DNA of 64,000 nt from G965205525 sp965205525 (GTDB lineage: Bacteria; Pseudomonadota; Gammaproteobacteria; JABABF01), in NCBI GenBank assembly GCA_965205525.1, contig OZ242171.1, positions 186,001-250,000 on the forward strand, given 5' to 3'. The position numbers and the translations under genes are program-made. Shown here one piece after another: positions 25,551 to 33,774 of this stretch (position 1 is its first letter; every line of letters starts with the position of its first letter). The notes beneath the pieces are model-generated. The model was not told where the DNA came from. It made no database searches and saw nothing but the letters and a program-made list of their open reading frames with translations.

Positions 25551-26807
25551 CTATGCTTTGAAAAGGGGCAGCTTGCGACGCACCTGCACCCCTCGCAGCC
25601 GCGCGTAGCGAGGCAGTCCGTTACGGTAGGGAGGATAGTCCTCGCCTTGGATCAGCGGCAGCAGGTACTGCCGGGCCCGGGCGGTTATGCCAAAGCCGTC
25701 CCGGCGAATCCAGGAACGGGGCACCAGGCGCTCCCTATTGGCCACCCGGTTCACAGGAGCTTCGCCTACGGACCAGGTGTATTGCCGTCCCCGCCCGCGG
25801 CAGATAATCGGCATTACGCCGCTCTTGCCCGCGAGGCCGAGCTGCACAGCCGCCTGCCCCACGGCATAGGCCTGCTCCACATCTACCCGGGAGGCAATAT
25901 GACGGGCCGCTCGCTGCAGGTAGTCGGCTACCGCCCAGTGGTGCTTGTAGCCCAGCTTTGCCTGCACCAGCGCTGCCAGGTACGGCGCCGCACCGCCCAG
26001 CTGCGCATGCCCGAAAGCATCCCGTCCCTCGCTGGCGACTAGGAATTTGCCGTCGGCCCGGCGCACGCCCTCCGAGACCACCACCGTGCAGTAGCCGTGT
26101 TTCTTGACGGCGCACGCTACTGCTGCAAGAAAGGATTTCTCATCAAATCTGACTTCCGGGAACAGCACTAGGTGGGGCGGGTCCCCCGGCTGCTCTGCCG
26201 CCAGGCCGGCAGCGGCGGCGATCCAGCCCGCGTGGCGGCCCATCACTTCCAGAATAAAAACCTGGGTGGAGGTCTCACACATAGAGGCCACATCCAGGCC
26301 TGTCTCCCGCACCGACACGGCCACATATTTCGCCACCGTTCCGAAACCCGGACAGCTATCGGTCAGGGGCAGGTCATTGTCAATGGTCTTCGGGATGCCG
26401 ATGCAGTGCAGCGGGTAGCCGACCTGCCGGCTAAAGGCAGCGATGCGGCGGGTGGTATCCTGGGAATCGCCGCCGCCATTGTAGAGAAAGTAGCCGATGT
26501 CATGGGCGGCGCACACCGCTAGAAGGCGCTCGTATATCGCGGGCTTTTCCTCCGGTGCCGGCAGCTTGTAGCGGCAGGAGCCGAAGGCACCGCCAGGGGT
26601 ATGGCGCAGGGCGGCGATCTCAGCTGGTTTTTCCCTGCCGACATCAATCAGCTCTTCCCGCAGTGCTCCCAGTATGCCATTGCGCCCCGCCAGCACACAG
26701 CCGATGCGACGTGACTTGCGGGCCGTCTCAATAACCCCGCAGGCGGTTGCATTGATAACCGGTGTCACACCGCCGGACTGGGCATAAAATAAGTTGCGAG
26801 GAGGCAT
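25551..26807 (-). CDS. Pyrophosphate-dependent 6-phosphofructokinase
   Basis: Interconverts fructose-6-phosphate and fructose-1,6-bisphosphate using PPi; family members may also act on sedoheptulose-7-phosphate. The 418-aa product has the substrate motif GIPKTIDNDLPLTD. Lys replaces the Gly of ATP enzymes (PGTIDND), and the NGGGDSQDT loop has Asp where ATP enzymes have Gly. Both features mark PPi use. EVMGRHAGWIAAAAGLA and VSEGVRRADG are also present. Its neighbour downstream is the membrane pyrophosphatase, which uses or makes PPi. The same pairing is known in methanotrophs and sulphur-oxidising symbionts. Confidence 0.92.
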   Translation of the reverse strand: MPPRNLFYAQSGGVTPVINATACGVIETARKSRRIGCVLAGRNGILGALREELIDVGREKPAEIAALRHTPGGAFGSCRYKLPAPEEKPAIYERLLAVCAAHDIGYFLYNGGGDSQDTTRRIAAFSRQVGYPLHCIGIPKTIDNDLPLTDSCPGFGTVAKYVAVSVRETGLDVASMCETSTQVFILEVMGRHAGWIAAAAGLAAEQPGDPPHLVLFPEVRFDEKSFLAAVACAVKKHGYCTVVVSEGVRRADGKFLVASEGRDAFGHAQLGGAAPYLAALVQAKLGYKHHWAVADYLQRAARHIASRVDVEQAYAVGQAAVQLGLAGKSGVMPIICRGRGRQYTWSVGEAPVNRVANRERLVPRSWIRRDGFGITARARQYLLPLIQGEDYPPYRNGLPRYARLRGVQVRRKLPLFKA

Positions 26808-27106
26808 CTAATGAGGGTGAGCAGCAATATCCGGGTAAAGATCCCTCTATTTTAGCCTGCCAGTTTCGCACTGCCGTCTGTCGCTGCGCCGCGAGGATTT
26901 TGCCATTCAGATTGCCGGACAAATGCCGGACGCTCGGCCCTTGCAGCCTCTTTGCATTCTCTTTGGGCGCTGGCTTTACCGCTCGTGATTTTTATCGTGC
27001 TCTCCGCGGTCTTTGCCGGCGGCAGAATCTCGCTTGCTGCCCTGCTGTCAGGCGAGACCAGCAGGCCGCGGGGACTATCCGTGTTTTTCGGCAACCCGCT
27101 ACCATA
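26808..27106. other. Divergent intergenic region, phosphofructokinase / mpl
   Basis: About 300 nt between divergent genes. A TAAAAT sequence on the minus strand near 26851-26856 could be a -10 element for the phosphofructokinase gene, but no convincing -35 accompanies it. No gene or structured RNA is recognised. An open frame runs through it into mpl but has no family similarity. Confidence 0.4.
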
Positions 27107-28498
27107 ATGTCCATGCATATCCATATCCTCGGTATCTGCGGCACTTTCATGGGCGGGACGGCACTGCTCGCCCAGGCCGCAGGCCACCAGGTAACAGGTT
27201 CCGATGCCGGCACTTATCCGCCTATGAGCACTCTGCTGGCGAAGGAGGGGATCCACTGCCAGGAGGGGTTTGATCCGCAGCACTTGGCAGCCGGGCCGGA
27301 CTTGGTGCTCATCGGCAATGCCCTGTCCCGAGGCAACCCGGCGGTGGAGCATGTGCTGAACCAGGGCCTGCCTTATACCTCTGGTCCCCAATGGCTCTTT
27401 GAGGAAATTCTGCAGGGACGCTGGGTGCTGGGGGTGGCGGGCACCCACGGCAAGACCACCACCGCCGCCATGCTGGCTTGGATTTTGGAATGTGCGGGAC
27501 TGCACCCGGGATTTCTTATCGGCGGCGTGCCGGCGAACTGGGGCACCTCTGCACGCCTGGGAGAAGGCCCTTTTTTTGTGGTTGAGGCAGACGAATACGA
27601 CACCGCTTTTTTTGACAAGCGCTCAAAGTTTGTGCACTGCCGTCCCCAGACCTTGGTGCTTAATAATCTGGAATACGACCACGCCGATATTTTTGCGGAC
27701 TTAGCGGCTATTCAGCAGCAGTTTCACTACCTGCTGCGCAATGTGCCCGGCACCGGTCGGGTGCTTCTGCCAACGGCGGATGCCGCCTTGGAAAAAGTTT
27801 TACAGATGGGCTGCTGGAGTGATGTGCAGCGTTTTGCGCCCCCTTGGATGGCCGCTGCCAAGGCGAGCTGGCGTGCCGAGCTGCTGGCACCGGATGGCTC
27901 TGCATTCCGTGTCTTGCCGCCGTCGGGCGAGGGTGCCCCTGCGGAGATCAAGTGGCAGCTGTGCGGTCAGCACAATGTGAGCAATGCCTTGGCGGCGATT
28001 GCGGCCGCCCGGCACACCGGGGTCGGGACTGACCTGGCCGCAGAGGCCTTGGGGCGTTTTCAGGGGGTGCGCCGCCGCTTGGAGCAGCTGGCGGAGATAG
28101 ACGGGATTCGGGTATATGACGATTTTGCCCATCACCCCACCGCTATTCGCCTCACCTTGGAAGGCCTGCGGGCCCGTGCTGGGAAAGAGCGCATTCTGGC
28201 GGTGCTGGAGCTGGGCTCAAACAGCATGCGCCGGGGTGTGCATCGGGAGATGCTAGCCCCCGCCGTCGCCGCTGCCGATCGGGTTCTGTGGCTTCGTCCG
28301 CCGTCCCTGGACTGGGACTTGGAGCATCTCGCCACCGGGCACGAGCAGGCATCGATCTACGAGCGGACCGCGGATATTATCAATGCCCTGACCGCTGATA
28401 CTGTCACCGGTGACCATGTGGTCATTATGAGCAACCGATCCTTTGAGGGCTTGCATGGCCGTTTCTTGAAGGCCCTGCGGGAGAGGGGGGCGAAATGA
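27107..28498 (+). CDS. mpl: UDP-N-acetylmuramate:L-alanyl-gamma-D-glutamyl-meso-diaminopimelate ligase
   Basis: Murein tripeptide recycling ligase. The start at 27107 gives MSMHIHILGICGTFMGG, with ATG 27113 as a close alternative that matches E. coli; the frame is open further upstream without similarity. The 463-aa product has the Mur ligase ATP motif GVAGTHGKTTTAAMLA near residue 107, VEADEYDTAFFDKRSKF, NNLEYDHADIF and YDDFAHHPTAI. The stop overlaps the next gene in an ATGA. Confidence 0.95.
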   Translation: MSMHIHILGICGTFMGGTALLAQAAGHQVTGSDAGTYPPMSTLLAKEGIHCQEGFDPQHLAAGPDLVLIGNALSRGNPAVEHVLNQGLPYTSGPQWLFEEILQGRWVLGVAGTHGKTTTAAMLAWILECAGLHPGFLIGGVPANWGTSARLGEGPFFVVEADEYDTAFFDKRSKFVHCRPQTLVLNNLEYDHADIFADLAAIQQQFHYLLRNVPGTGRVLLPTADAALEKVLQMGCWSDVQRFAPPWMAAAKASWRAELLAPDGSAFRVLPPSGEGAPAEIKWQLCGQHNVSNALAAIAAARHTGVGTDLAAEALGRFQGVRRRLEQLAEIDGIRVYDDFAHHPTAIRLTLEGLRARAGKERILAVLELGSNSMRRGVHREMLAPAVAAADRVLWLRPPSLDWDLEHLATGHEQASIYERTADIINALTADTVTGDHVVIMSNRSFEGLHGRFLKALRERGAK

Positions 28499-30972
28499 AG
28501 AGGACCCTCTGGCGCTTTTATGATGCTCTGGTCATTCGGCGCCCGCTGCGGGTGCTGTTCGCCCTCGGCCTCCTCTTGCTGGTCGCCGCCTCTGGCCTGC
28601 CCCAATCCCGCTTTGAGGTTTCTGCGGATTCCCTGGTGCTGGAAGGGGACCAAGCCTTGGACTACTACCGGGAGGCCCGTCTCCGCTACCCGGAGCCGTC
28701 TTTTCTGCTAGTGGCTTTCCGCCCCCGGGAAGGCTCTCTTTTGGATGATGCGAATTTGGCTCGTCTCACTCTGCTGCGGGACGATTTGGCGGGAGTTCCC
28801 GGGGTGCTGGGGGTGCGGAGCCTGCTGGATGTTCCGCTGCTGAGTGCAGGGGGCTCTGGCCTCGCCGCCCTCGCCCGGGGCGGCTTCCGCACCTTGGAAG
28901 ACCCGACCACGGACCGGGAGCAGGCCCGGGCGGAGTTCATGAACAGCCCTATTTACAGCGGCCTGGTGGCGGACGCTGCTCTGCAGACGGCGGCTTTGCA
29001 AGTGCTTCTGAAAGAGAACCCCACAGATGCCCTCCTGCTAAAGGAGCGGGAAGACCTGCGTCGCCTCAAGCGCAGAGGCAGTCTGGATGTCCTCGACCGC
29101 CGGCGCCTGCGGGACGTTGAAGAAAGCTACCGGGAGCGGCAGGCGACGGCAGAGCTGCAGCGGCGGCAGGCGGTCGCTGGCGTGCGTGGGGTGCTAACAC
29201 AGCATCGCGGCGATGCGGAGATTTACTTGGGCGGGGTGCCCATGATCGCTGCTGACATGGTGGCTTTCGTACAGAGTGATATTGTAATTTTCGGCGGGGC
29301 GATTGCCCTGTTTATCTTGGGGCTGCTCAGTTTTCTCTTTCGCCGCCCCAGGTGGGTGCTTCTGCCGCTGCTGGTCTGCTCCGCCACGCTGCTGTCCACT
29401 CTCGGTCTCTTTGCTTTCCTGGGCTGGTCCCTGACGGTGGTGTCTGCCAACTTGGTTGCGCTGCTGCTGATCTTTGCGCTGTCCATCTCCGTGCACCTGA
29501 TCGTTCGTTATCGGGAGACCTGTGCCCGCAGCCCGGGTGTGTCCCAGGAGGACCTGGTGCGGGACACCGTGCGCTTCATGGGGCGTCCCTGTCTGTTCAT
29601 GGCCCTGACCACCGCCGTGTCATTCTGCTCGCTGCTCTTTAGCGGTGTGCGCCCGATCATTGATTTCGGCTGGATGATGGCCGTAGGCACCGCAGCCGCG
29701 CTGGTCTGGGCTTTCCTGCTGCTGCCGTCCTGCCTGTGTTTGCTTGGCAGGGGAGCAGAGGAACCGGCCAGCCGCACGGACCCCGCCCGAGCCTTTACCC
29801 GTCGCTTCGCTGTTTTGGTGGAGCATCGCGGTGCCTGGATCACTGGCGCGACACTTTTCTTAGTCGTAATTGTGCTCGCTGGTATCCCCCGCTTGCAGGT
29901 GGAGAATCGTTTTATAGATTATTTTGACAAGGACACTGAGATCTACCGGGGCATGGAAATCATTGACCGGGACTTGGGAGGCACGATTCCCCTAGAGGTG
30001 GTGCTCCGCGCACCGCGTACCGCAGCCGCCGAGGCGGCGGGCTCTTTTGATGATTTCGGGGATGATTTCGGCGAGGAGCCCGACCCCTGGTTTAGCCGTG
30101 CGGGTTTGAACCGCATTGAACAGGTGCACGACTATTTGGCATCTCTGCCTCAGTCGGGGAAAGTGCTGTCTTTAGCGACATCATGGAAGCAGCTGCGAAG
30201 CCTGCTCGGCCATACGCCGAATGACCTTGAACTGGCATTGCTGCAGACCGGCCTGCCGGAGGAGGTGCGGGCGGTTCTGGTGGAGCCCTACCTTTCCGCG
30301 CCTGAGCGGGAGACCCGCATTGTGCTGCGGGTTAAGGAGACCCGCCGCGACCTGAACCATTCCCGCTACTTGGAAGAGGTGCGCCGCCACCTGGTTGAGG
30401 AACTGAACTTTGCGCCGGAGGATGTGCATCTCAGCGGGCTGATGGTGCTGTACAGAAACATGCTTCACAGTCTGTATCGCTCCCAAGTGCTCACCCTGGG
30501 CACCGTGTTCCTGGCTATACTCCTGATGTTTCTGGTGCTGTTCCGCTCTCTGCCCCTGGCGCTCCTCGCTCTTGCACCAAATGTCTTGGCGGCGGGTCTG
30601 GTACTGGGCAGCATGGGCCTTGCCGGGCTGCCCCTGGACTTGATGAATGTGACCATTGCCGCCATCGTCCTCGGTGTCGGCGTGGATAACACTATTCACT
30701 ACCTGTGGCGTTTTCGCTGGGAATTTTCCCGGGACCGGAATTACCTGGCTGCTATCTATCGCTGTCATGGCAGTATCGGCCGCGCCATGTATTACACCTC
30801 TGTGACGGTCATCGCGGGCTTTTCTATCCTCGCTCTATCCAATTTCCGGCCCAGTGTTTATTTCGGCCTGCTGACTGCGCTGGCGATGGCAGCGGCACTG
30901 CTCGGGGCCCTCCTCCTTTTGCCTCAGCTGCTGCGCCGCTTTCGCCCCTTCGGCCCAGAGCTGCCGGAATGA
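28495..30972 (+). CDS. RND/MMPL-family exporter with sterol-sensing-like membrane domains
   Basis: An 825-aa inner-membrane transporter of the RND superfamily. There is one N-terminal helix (residues 17-33), a large periplasmic loop with a coiled-coil-rich segment, then a bundle of five or six helices from about residue 260. A second periplasmic loop follows, then a second helix bundle with NVTIAAIVLGVGVDNTIHYL near residue 722. The GVGVDNTIHY segment holds the conserved charged residue of proton-driven members. Family members move lipids, hopanoids or hydrophobic compounds; the cargo here is unknown. A start overlapping mpl by 4 nt implies cotranslation. Confidence 0.85.
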   Translation: MKRTLWRFYDALVIRRPLRVLFALGLLLLVAASGLPQSRFEVSADSLVLEGDQALDYYREARLRYPEPSFLLVAFRPREGSLLDDANLARLTLLRDDLAGVPGVLGVRSLLDVPLLSAGGSGLAALARGGFRTLEDPTTDREQARAEFMNSPIYSGLVADAALQTAALQVLLKENPTDALLLKEREDLRRLKRRGSLDVLDRRRLRDVEESYRERQATAELQRRQAVAGVRGVLTQHRGDAEIYLGGVPMIAADMVAFVQSDIVIFGGAIALFILGLLSFLFRRPRWVLLPLLVCSATLLSTLGLFAFLGWSLTVVSANLVALLLIFALSISVHLIVRYRETCARSPGVSQEDLVRDTVRFMGRPCLFMALTTAVSFCSLLFSGVRPIIDFGWMMAVGTAAALVWAFLLLPSCLCLLGRGAEEPASRTDPARAFTRRFAVLVEHRGAWITGATLFLVVIVLAGIPRLQVENRFIDYFDKDTEIYRGMEIIDRDLGGTIPLEVVLRAPRTAAAEAAGSFDDFGDDFGEEPDPWFSRAGLNRIEQVHDYLASLPQSGKVLSLATSWKQLRSLLGHTPNDLELALLQTGLPEEVRAVLVEPYLSAPERETRIVLRVKETRRDLNHSRYLEEVRRHLVEELNFAPEDVHLSGLMVLYRNMLHSLYRSQVLTLGTVFLAILLMFLVLFRSLPLALLALAPNVLAAGLVLGSMGLAGLPLDLMNVTIAAIVLGVGVDNTIHYLWRFRWEFSRDRNYLAAIYRCHGSIGRAMYYTSVTVIAGFSILALSNFRPSVYFGLLTALAMAAALLGALLLLPQLLRRFRPFGPELPE

Positions 30973-31580
30973 AAGCCGAGGCGCTGCCGCTGTTTCCCCT
31001 GCACGCGGTGCTATTTCCTGCCGCTCGGCTCCAGCTGCGAATCTTTGAACCCCGATATCTCTCCATGGTGCGCGACTGCCTGCGACACAATGCCGATTTC
31101 GGGGTTGTGCTCATTCGCGAAGGGAAAGATGTCATGCTGCCGAAACAGCCAGAGCTTCCCAAGTTGATGTCGGTGGGGACCTTTGCCCGCATTGTGGACT
31201 GGGGGCCACTTCCCAATAATCGCCTCGGCATTCTGGTTCAAGGACAAGGCAGGTTTCGTGTGCTAAAGACGAGCTTGGCGGAGGACTACCTGGTAAGCGC
31301 CGAGGTGGAGCGGCTGCCGGAGGAGGGCGAGCGGAAGGGAGAGGAGCCTCGCATTGCCCGGCTGGCGGCCACCCTGCGCACCCTGATGATTCACCCGGCA
31401 GTGACGCGTTTGGCCATACCTCCGCCAGATTTTGAGGATGCCCGGCAGGTCAGCTATCTCTTGGCACAACTGCTGCCTATCCCGGAGACAGAGAAGTATG
31501 AGATGCTGACCTTGGATGACTCTGCCGTGCGCCTGGAGGCGGCAGAGCAGCATGTACGGCGCATAGGGGGGCTCTCCTAG
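30969..31580 (+). CDS. LON substrate-binding-domain protein
   Basis: A 203-aa protein consisting of a stand-alone LON N-terminal (PUA-like) domain without ATPase or protease parts. Visible: LPLFPLHAVLFPAARLQLRIFEPRYLSMV near the start, then VGTFARIVDW and GQGRFRVLK. The ATG at 30969 overlaps the RND stop as ATGA; the open frame extends upstream inside the exporter gene without similarity. Function of these short proteins is not established; a role in substrate recognition is inferred from the domain only. Confidence 0.85.
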   Translation: MKAEALPLFPLHAVLFPAARLQLRIFEPRYLSMVRDCLRHNADFGVVLIREGKDVMLPKQPELPKLMSVGTFARIVDWGPLPNNRLGILVQGQGRFRVLKTSLAEDYLVSAEVERLPEEGERKGEEPRIARLAATLRTLMIHPAVTRLAIPPPDFEDARQVSYLLAQLLPIPETEKYEMLTLDDSAVRLEAAEQHVRRIGGLS

Positions 31581-31616
31581 CCCGGGAGCTTCCTTGTTTC
31601 CCTGGGCATGGAGCCG

Positions 31617-32039
31617 TTATCCCTGCTGCATCAGATCCTGGATTTTCTTTTCCAGACTGTCGTAGTCCCAGAATGCCCTGAGGGAAACTATTTTGCCCTC
31701 GTCGTTCACCTTGTAGATGACGATCATTTCGGTTTCTAATTCAGTGCCGTCTGGCATGCGATTGGTGAGGGATGCCAGCACAGCGCACTCGCTGCCTCGG
31801 GGGATCCGCTGGTGCACGACAAAGCGAGGAGTGCCGCTCGCGATGACATTGTCCCAGAATTTCACAATGGCGGCTTTCCCCTGATGCCCCTCGCCGGTGG
31901 GGTCCAGAACAGAGACCCCCACCGGGTCTTGCACTACTGCATCCTCTGCGAATAGCGAAAGCCATGCGCTCTTGTCCATTGCTTCCACGGCGGCAAAGGA
32001 TTTTCGGTTGGCCGCTGCGGCCGGGTGTTCTTCGGACAT
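31617..32039 (-). CDS. SnoaL / ketosteroid-isomerase-like protein
   Basis: A 140-aa NTF2-fold protein of the ketosteroid isomerase/SnoaL superfamily. AEDAVVQDPVG carries the Asp that acts as base in ketosteroid isomerases. However, the second catalytic Asp (VID in Pseudomonas putida KSI) is replaced by VIY in MIVIYKVNDEG, and the N-terminal Tyr appears to be Phe. It may therefore bind or transform a different substrate. It lies 46 nt downstream of a second KSI-like gene on the same strand. Confidence 0.75.
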   Translation of the reverse strand: MSEEHPAAAANRKSFAAVEAMDKSAWLSLFAEDAVVQDPVGVSVLDPTGEGHQGKAAIVKFWDNVIASGTPRFVVHQRIPRGSECAVLASLTNRMPDGTELETEMIVIYKVNDEGKIVSLRAFWDYDSLEKKIQDLMQQG

Positions 32040-32085
32040 GGGTCTGCTCTTTGGCGGCGGTGCCGCCTGCGTAAAAAAATTCGGG

Positions 32086-32520
32086 CTATCGCTCGGTCAT
32101 CTCGTCTATGTTGGGAATGAACATTTCAAGCCCTTCCGGCTGTTCTGCACAACTTTCGTCCCAATAGGCCTGGGCGGTCTGGATCCGGCCCTCGTCATTC
32201 AACACAAAGCGGTCCACCACATGCAGGTTCAGCCCCTGCTTGCCGTCCGGGGTGCGCACCTCCATTCTGAAACGCAGTATGCCCTGATTGCCGCAGGCGA
32301 TGACCTGCTGCTTGACCGGCGTCAGGCTGTTGCCCTGCTGGTGGGCAAAATCCCAGAACTTGCCTACGCCTTCATGGCCGACAAAGGGCGGGGTCCCGAC
32401 CGGGTCTTCCCAGGTGGCATCTTCGGCAAAAATGGAGAGGAGGAGTTTTCGGTCTTCCTCGCCCCATGCCTTGAGATAATTGTCGATAGCTCCGTGTACT
32501 TGCTCCGGTGTGGCGGTCAT
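32086..32520 (-). CDS. Probable ketosteroid isomerase (steroid delta-isomerase family)
   Basis: A 144-aa NTF2-fold protein with strong KSI character. By comparison with the Pseudomonas putida enzyme, all three catalytic positions appear present: Tyr in DNYLKAW, Asp in DATWEDPVG, and Asp in VVDRFVLNDEGRIQTAQAYW. KSI shifts a double bond in 3-oxo-delta5-steroids; other small ketones or polyketides are possible. It is paired with a weaker KSI paralogue and divergent from a luciferase-like monooxygenase, suggesting a small catabolic or modifying unit. Confidence 0.75.
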   Translation of the reverse strand: MTATPEQVHGAIDNYLKAWGEEDRKLLLSIFAEDATWEDPVGTPPFVGHEGVGKFWDFAHQQGNSLTPVKQQVIACGNQGILRFRMEVRTPDGKQGLNLHVVDRFVLNDEGRIQTAQAYWDESCAEQPEGLEMFIPNIDEMTER

Positions 32521-32606
32521 GGTTCTGCTCCTGTATTTCTGCGTGCTTGATGCTCAGACTAGGAAGAACAACATACTACAGGCTGCCGCTGCCTGCAAAT
32601 CGGATA

Positions 32607-32636
32607 TTGTGGGTGTGCTTAAACCGCTCTTATAAT
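32607..32636 (+). promoter_or_regulatory. Probable promoter of the luciferase-like monooxygenase gene
   Basis: A perfect TATAAT at 32631-32636 is preceded by TTGTGG at 32607-32612 with 18-nt spacing. It lies about 30 nt before the start codon. Confidence 0.45.
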
Positions 32637-32666
32637 GAGATAGAAGTAGCTATCTGAGGATTAATT

Positions 32667-33551
32667 ATGCGATTTGCCTATGCTGAAAGCATGTGTGACC
32701 CACTGCTGTACCCCCGCTTGGCCGAGGCGGCGGAGGAATGCGGCTTTCACAAATTCCTGATTCCGGACAGCATCTGCTATCCGAAGGAAGGTGACACCAA
32801 GTACCCGTATACCGACGATGGAGGGCGCACCTTCTTGGAGGACAAGCCTTTTATTGATCCCTTCGTGCAGGCGATGGCGATGGCGGCGGTAACCGAGAAG
32901 ATTGAATTCCTCCCTTTTGTGCTCAAGGCGCCGATCCGGCATCCAGTGCTTCTTGCCAAGCAGGCCATGTCTACGGCGGTGATGACGGGGGATCGCTTTC
33001 TTTTTGGCCTCGGCTTGAGTCCCTGGCCCGAGGACTATGTGGTCACCGGCGAGCGCTGGGAGAAGCGGGGCAAGCGTTTTGATGAGATGATTGAAATCAT
33101 CCGCGGCCTAATGGCAGGGGGCTTTTATGACTTTCAGGGCGAGTTTTACAACATCCCGGAAATCAAGATGTCGCCGGTTCCCTCGCGGGCAGTCCCCATC
33201 ATCATCGGCGGTCACTCGGATCCGGCCCTGCGTCGCGCGGCCCGCATCGGCGACGGCTGGGTGCACGCTGGCGCCGGCGGCCGGGATGACACCGAGGATC
33301 TGACGCGCATGATCCAGCGCCTGCAGGAGCTGCGCCGGGAATACGGGCGCGAGAGCGAGCCCTTCTGTATCGTTGTCGCGTCTCTGCACTCCTTTGACAA
33401 AGATGGCATGCGCCGCCTAGAGGACATGGGTGTCACCGATGTCTTCGTCGGCTTTCGGGATGCCTATAAGGAAGGTCCGGACCGCCAGCCTCTCCAAGAA
33501 AAACTGGACCTGATGCGACAATACGCGGAGACGGTTATTCAAGCTGTATGA
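32667..33551 (+). CDS. LLM-class (luciferase-like) flavin- or F420-dependent oxidoreductase
   Basis: A 294-aa TIM-barrel oxidoreductase of the bacterial luciferase superfamily. Typical elements include RHPVLLAKQAMSTAVMTGDR followed by FLFGLGLSPWPEDYVV, then RGKRFDEMIEIIRGLMAGG with FYDFQGEFYNI, and IIIGGHSDPALRRAARIGDGW. The cofactor (FMN or F420) and substrate cannot be decided. It starts 147 nt from the divergent KSI-like pair and precedes, but does not belong to, the thiamin operon. Confidence 0.85.
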   Translation: MRFAYAESMCDPLLYPRLAEAAEECGFHKFLIPDSICYPKEGDTKYPYTDDGGRTFLEDKPFIDPFVQAMAMAAVTEKIEFLPFVLKAPIRHPVLLAKQAMSTAVMTGDRFLFGLGLSPWPEDYVVTGERWEKRGKRFDEMIEIIRGLMAGGFYDFQGEFYNIPEIKMSPVPSRAVPIIIGGHSDPALRRAARIGDGWVHAGAGGRDDTEDLTRMIQRLQELRREYGRESEPFCIVVASLHSFDKDGMRRLEDMGVTDVFVGFRDAYKEGPDRQPLQEKLDLMRQYAETVIQAV

Positions 33552-33604
33552 GCGCATCGGCCTGGGCTTTCTTTTTAGGGAGGCCGTGCCTATTCTAGGC
33601 ACTG

Positions 33605-33610
33605 TATAAT
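33605..33610 (+). promoter_or_regulatory. -10 element of the thiamin operon promoter
   Basis: A perfect TATAAT lies 15-20 nt before the TPP aptamer. No good -35 hexamer is visible upstream, so the promoter may depend on other contacts. Confidence 0.45.
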
Positions 33611-33625
33611 CAAACGCAGTTTCTT

Positions 33626-33710
33626 GTCGGGGTGCCGGGGAGGCTGAGACCGCGCGCAGTGCGGATCCCGCAGAACCTGATCGGTGTAACACCCGCGTAG
33701 GGAACAGGAA
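33626..33710 (+). ncRNA. TPP (THI-box) riboswitch
   Basis: The 5' block GGGGTGCCGGGGAGGCTGAGA and the 3' block AACCTGATCGGTGTAACACC with CGCGTAGGGAACAGG match the thiamin pyrophosphate aptamer core (CUGAGA and ACCUGAUC...GUAGGGAA). The variable P3 stem is formed by GCGCAGTGCGGATCCCGC-type sequence between them. It precedes thiC by about 65 nt, as in other proteobacteria, and would repress the thiamin operon when TPP is plentiful. Confidence 0.95.
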
Positions 33711-33739
33711 ACCCAGCGCTGCACGCGCGGCTTCCCCGG

Positions 33740-33765
33740 CTTCTCGGATTGCCTTCCGTGAGAAG
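33740..33765 (+). promoter_or_regulatory. thiC: Hairpin that can mask the thiC ribosome-binding site
   Basis: CTTCTC (33740-33745) can pair with GAGAAG (33760-33765), and the latter is part of the purine-rich sequence just before the thiC ATG. No T run follows. The expression platform of the riboswitch is therefore more likely translational than transcriptional. Confidence 0.55.
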
Positions 33766-33774
33766 AGATATTCT

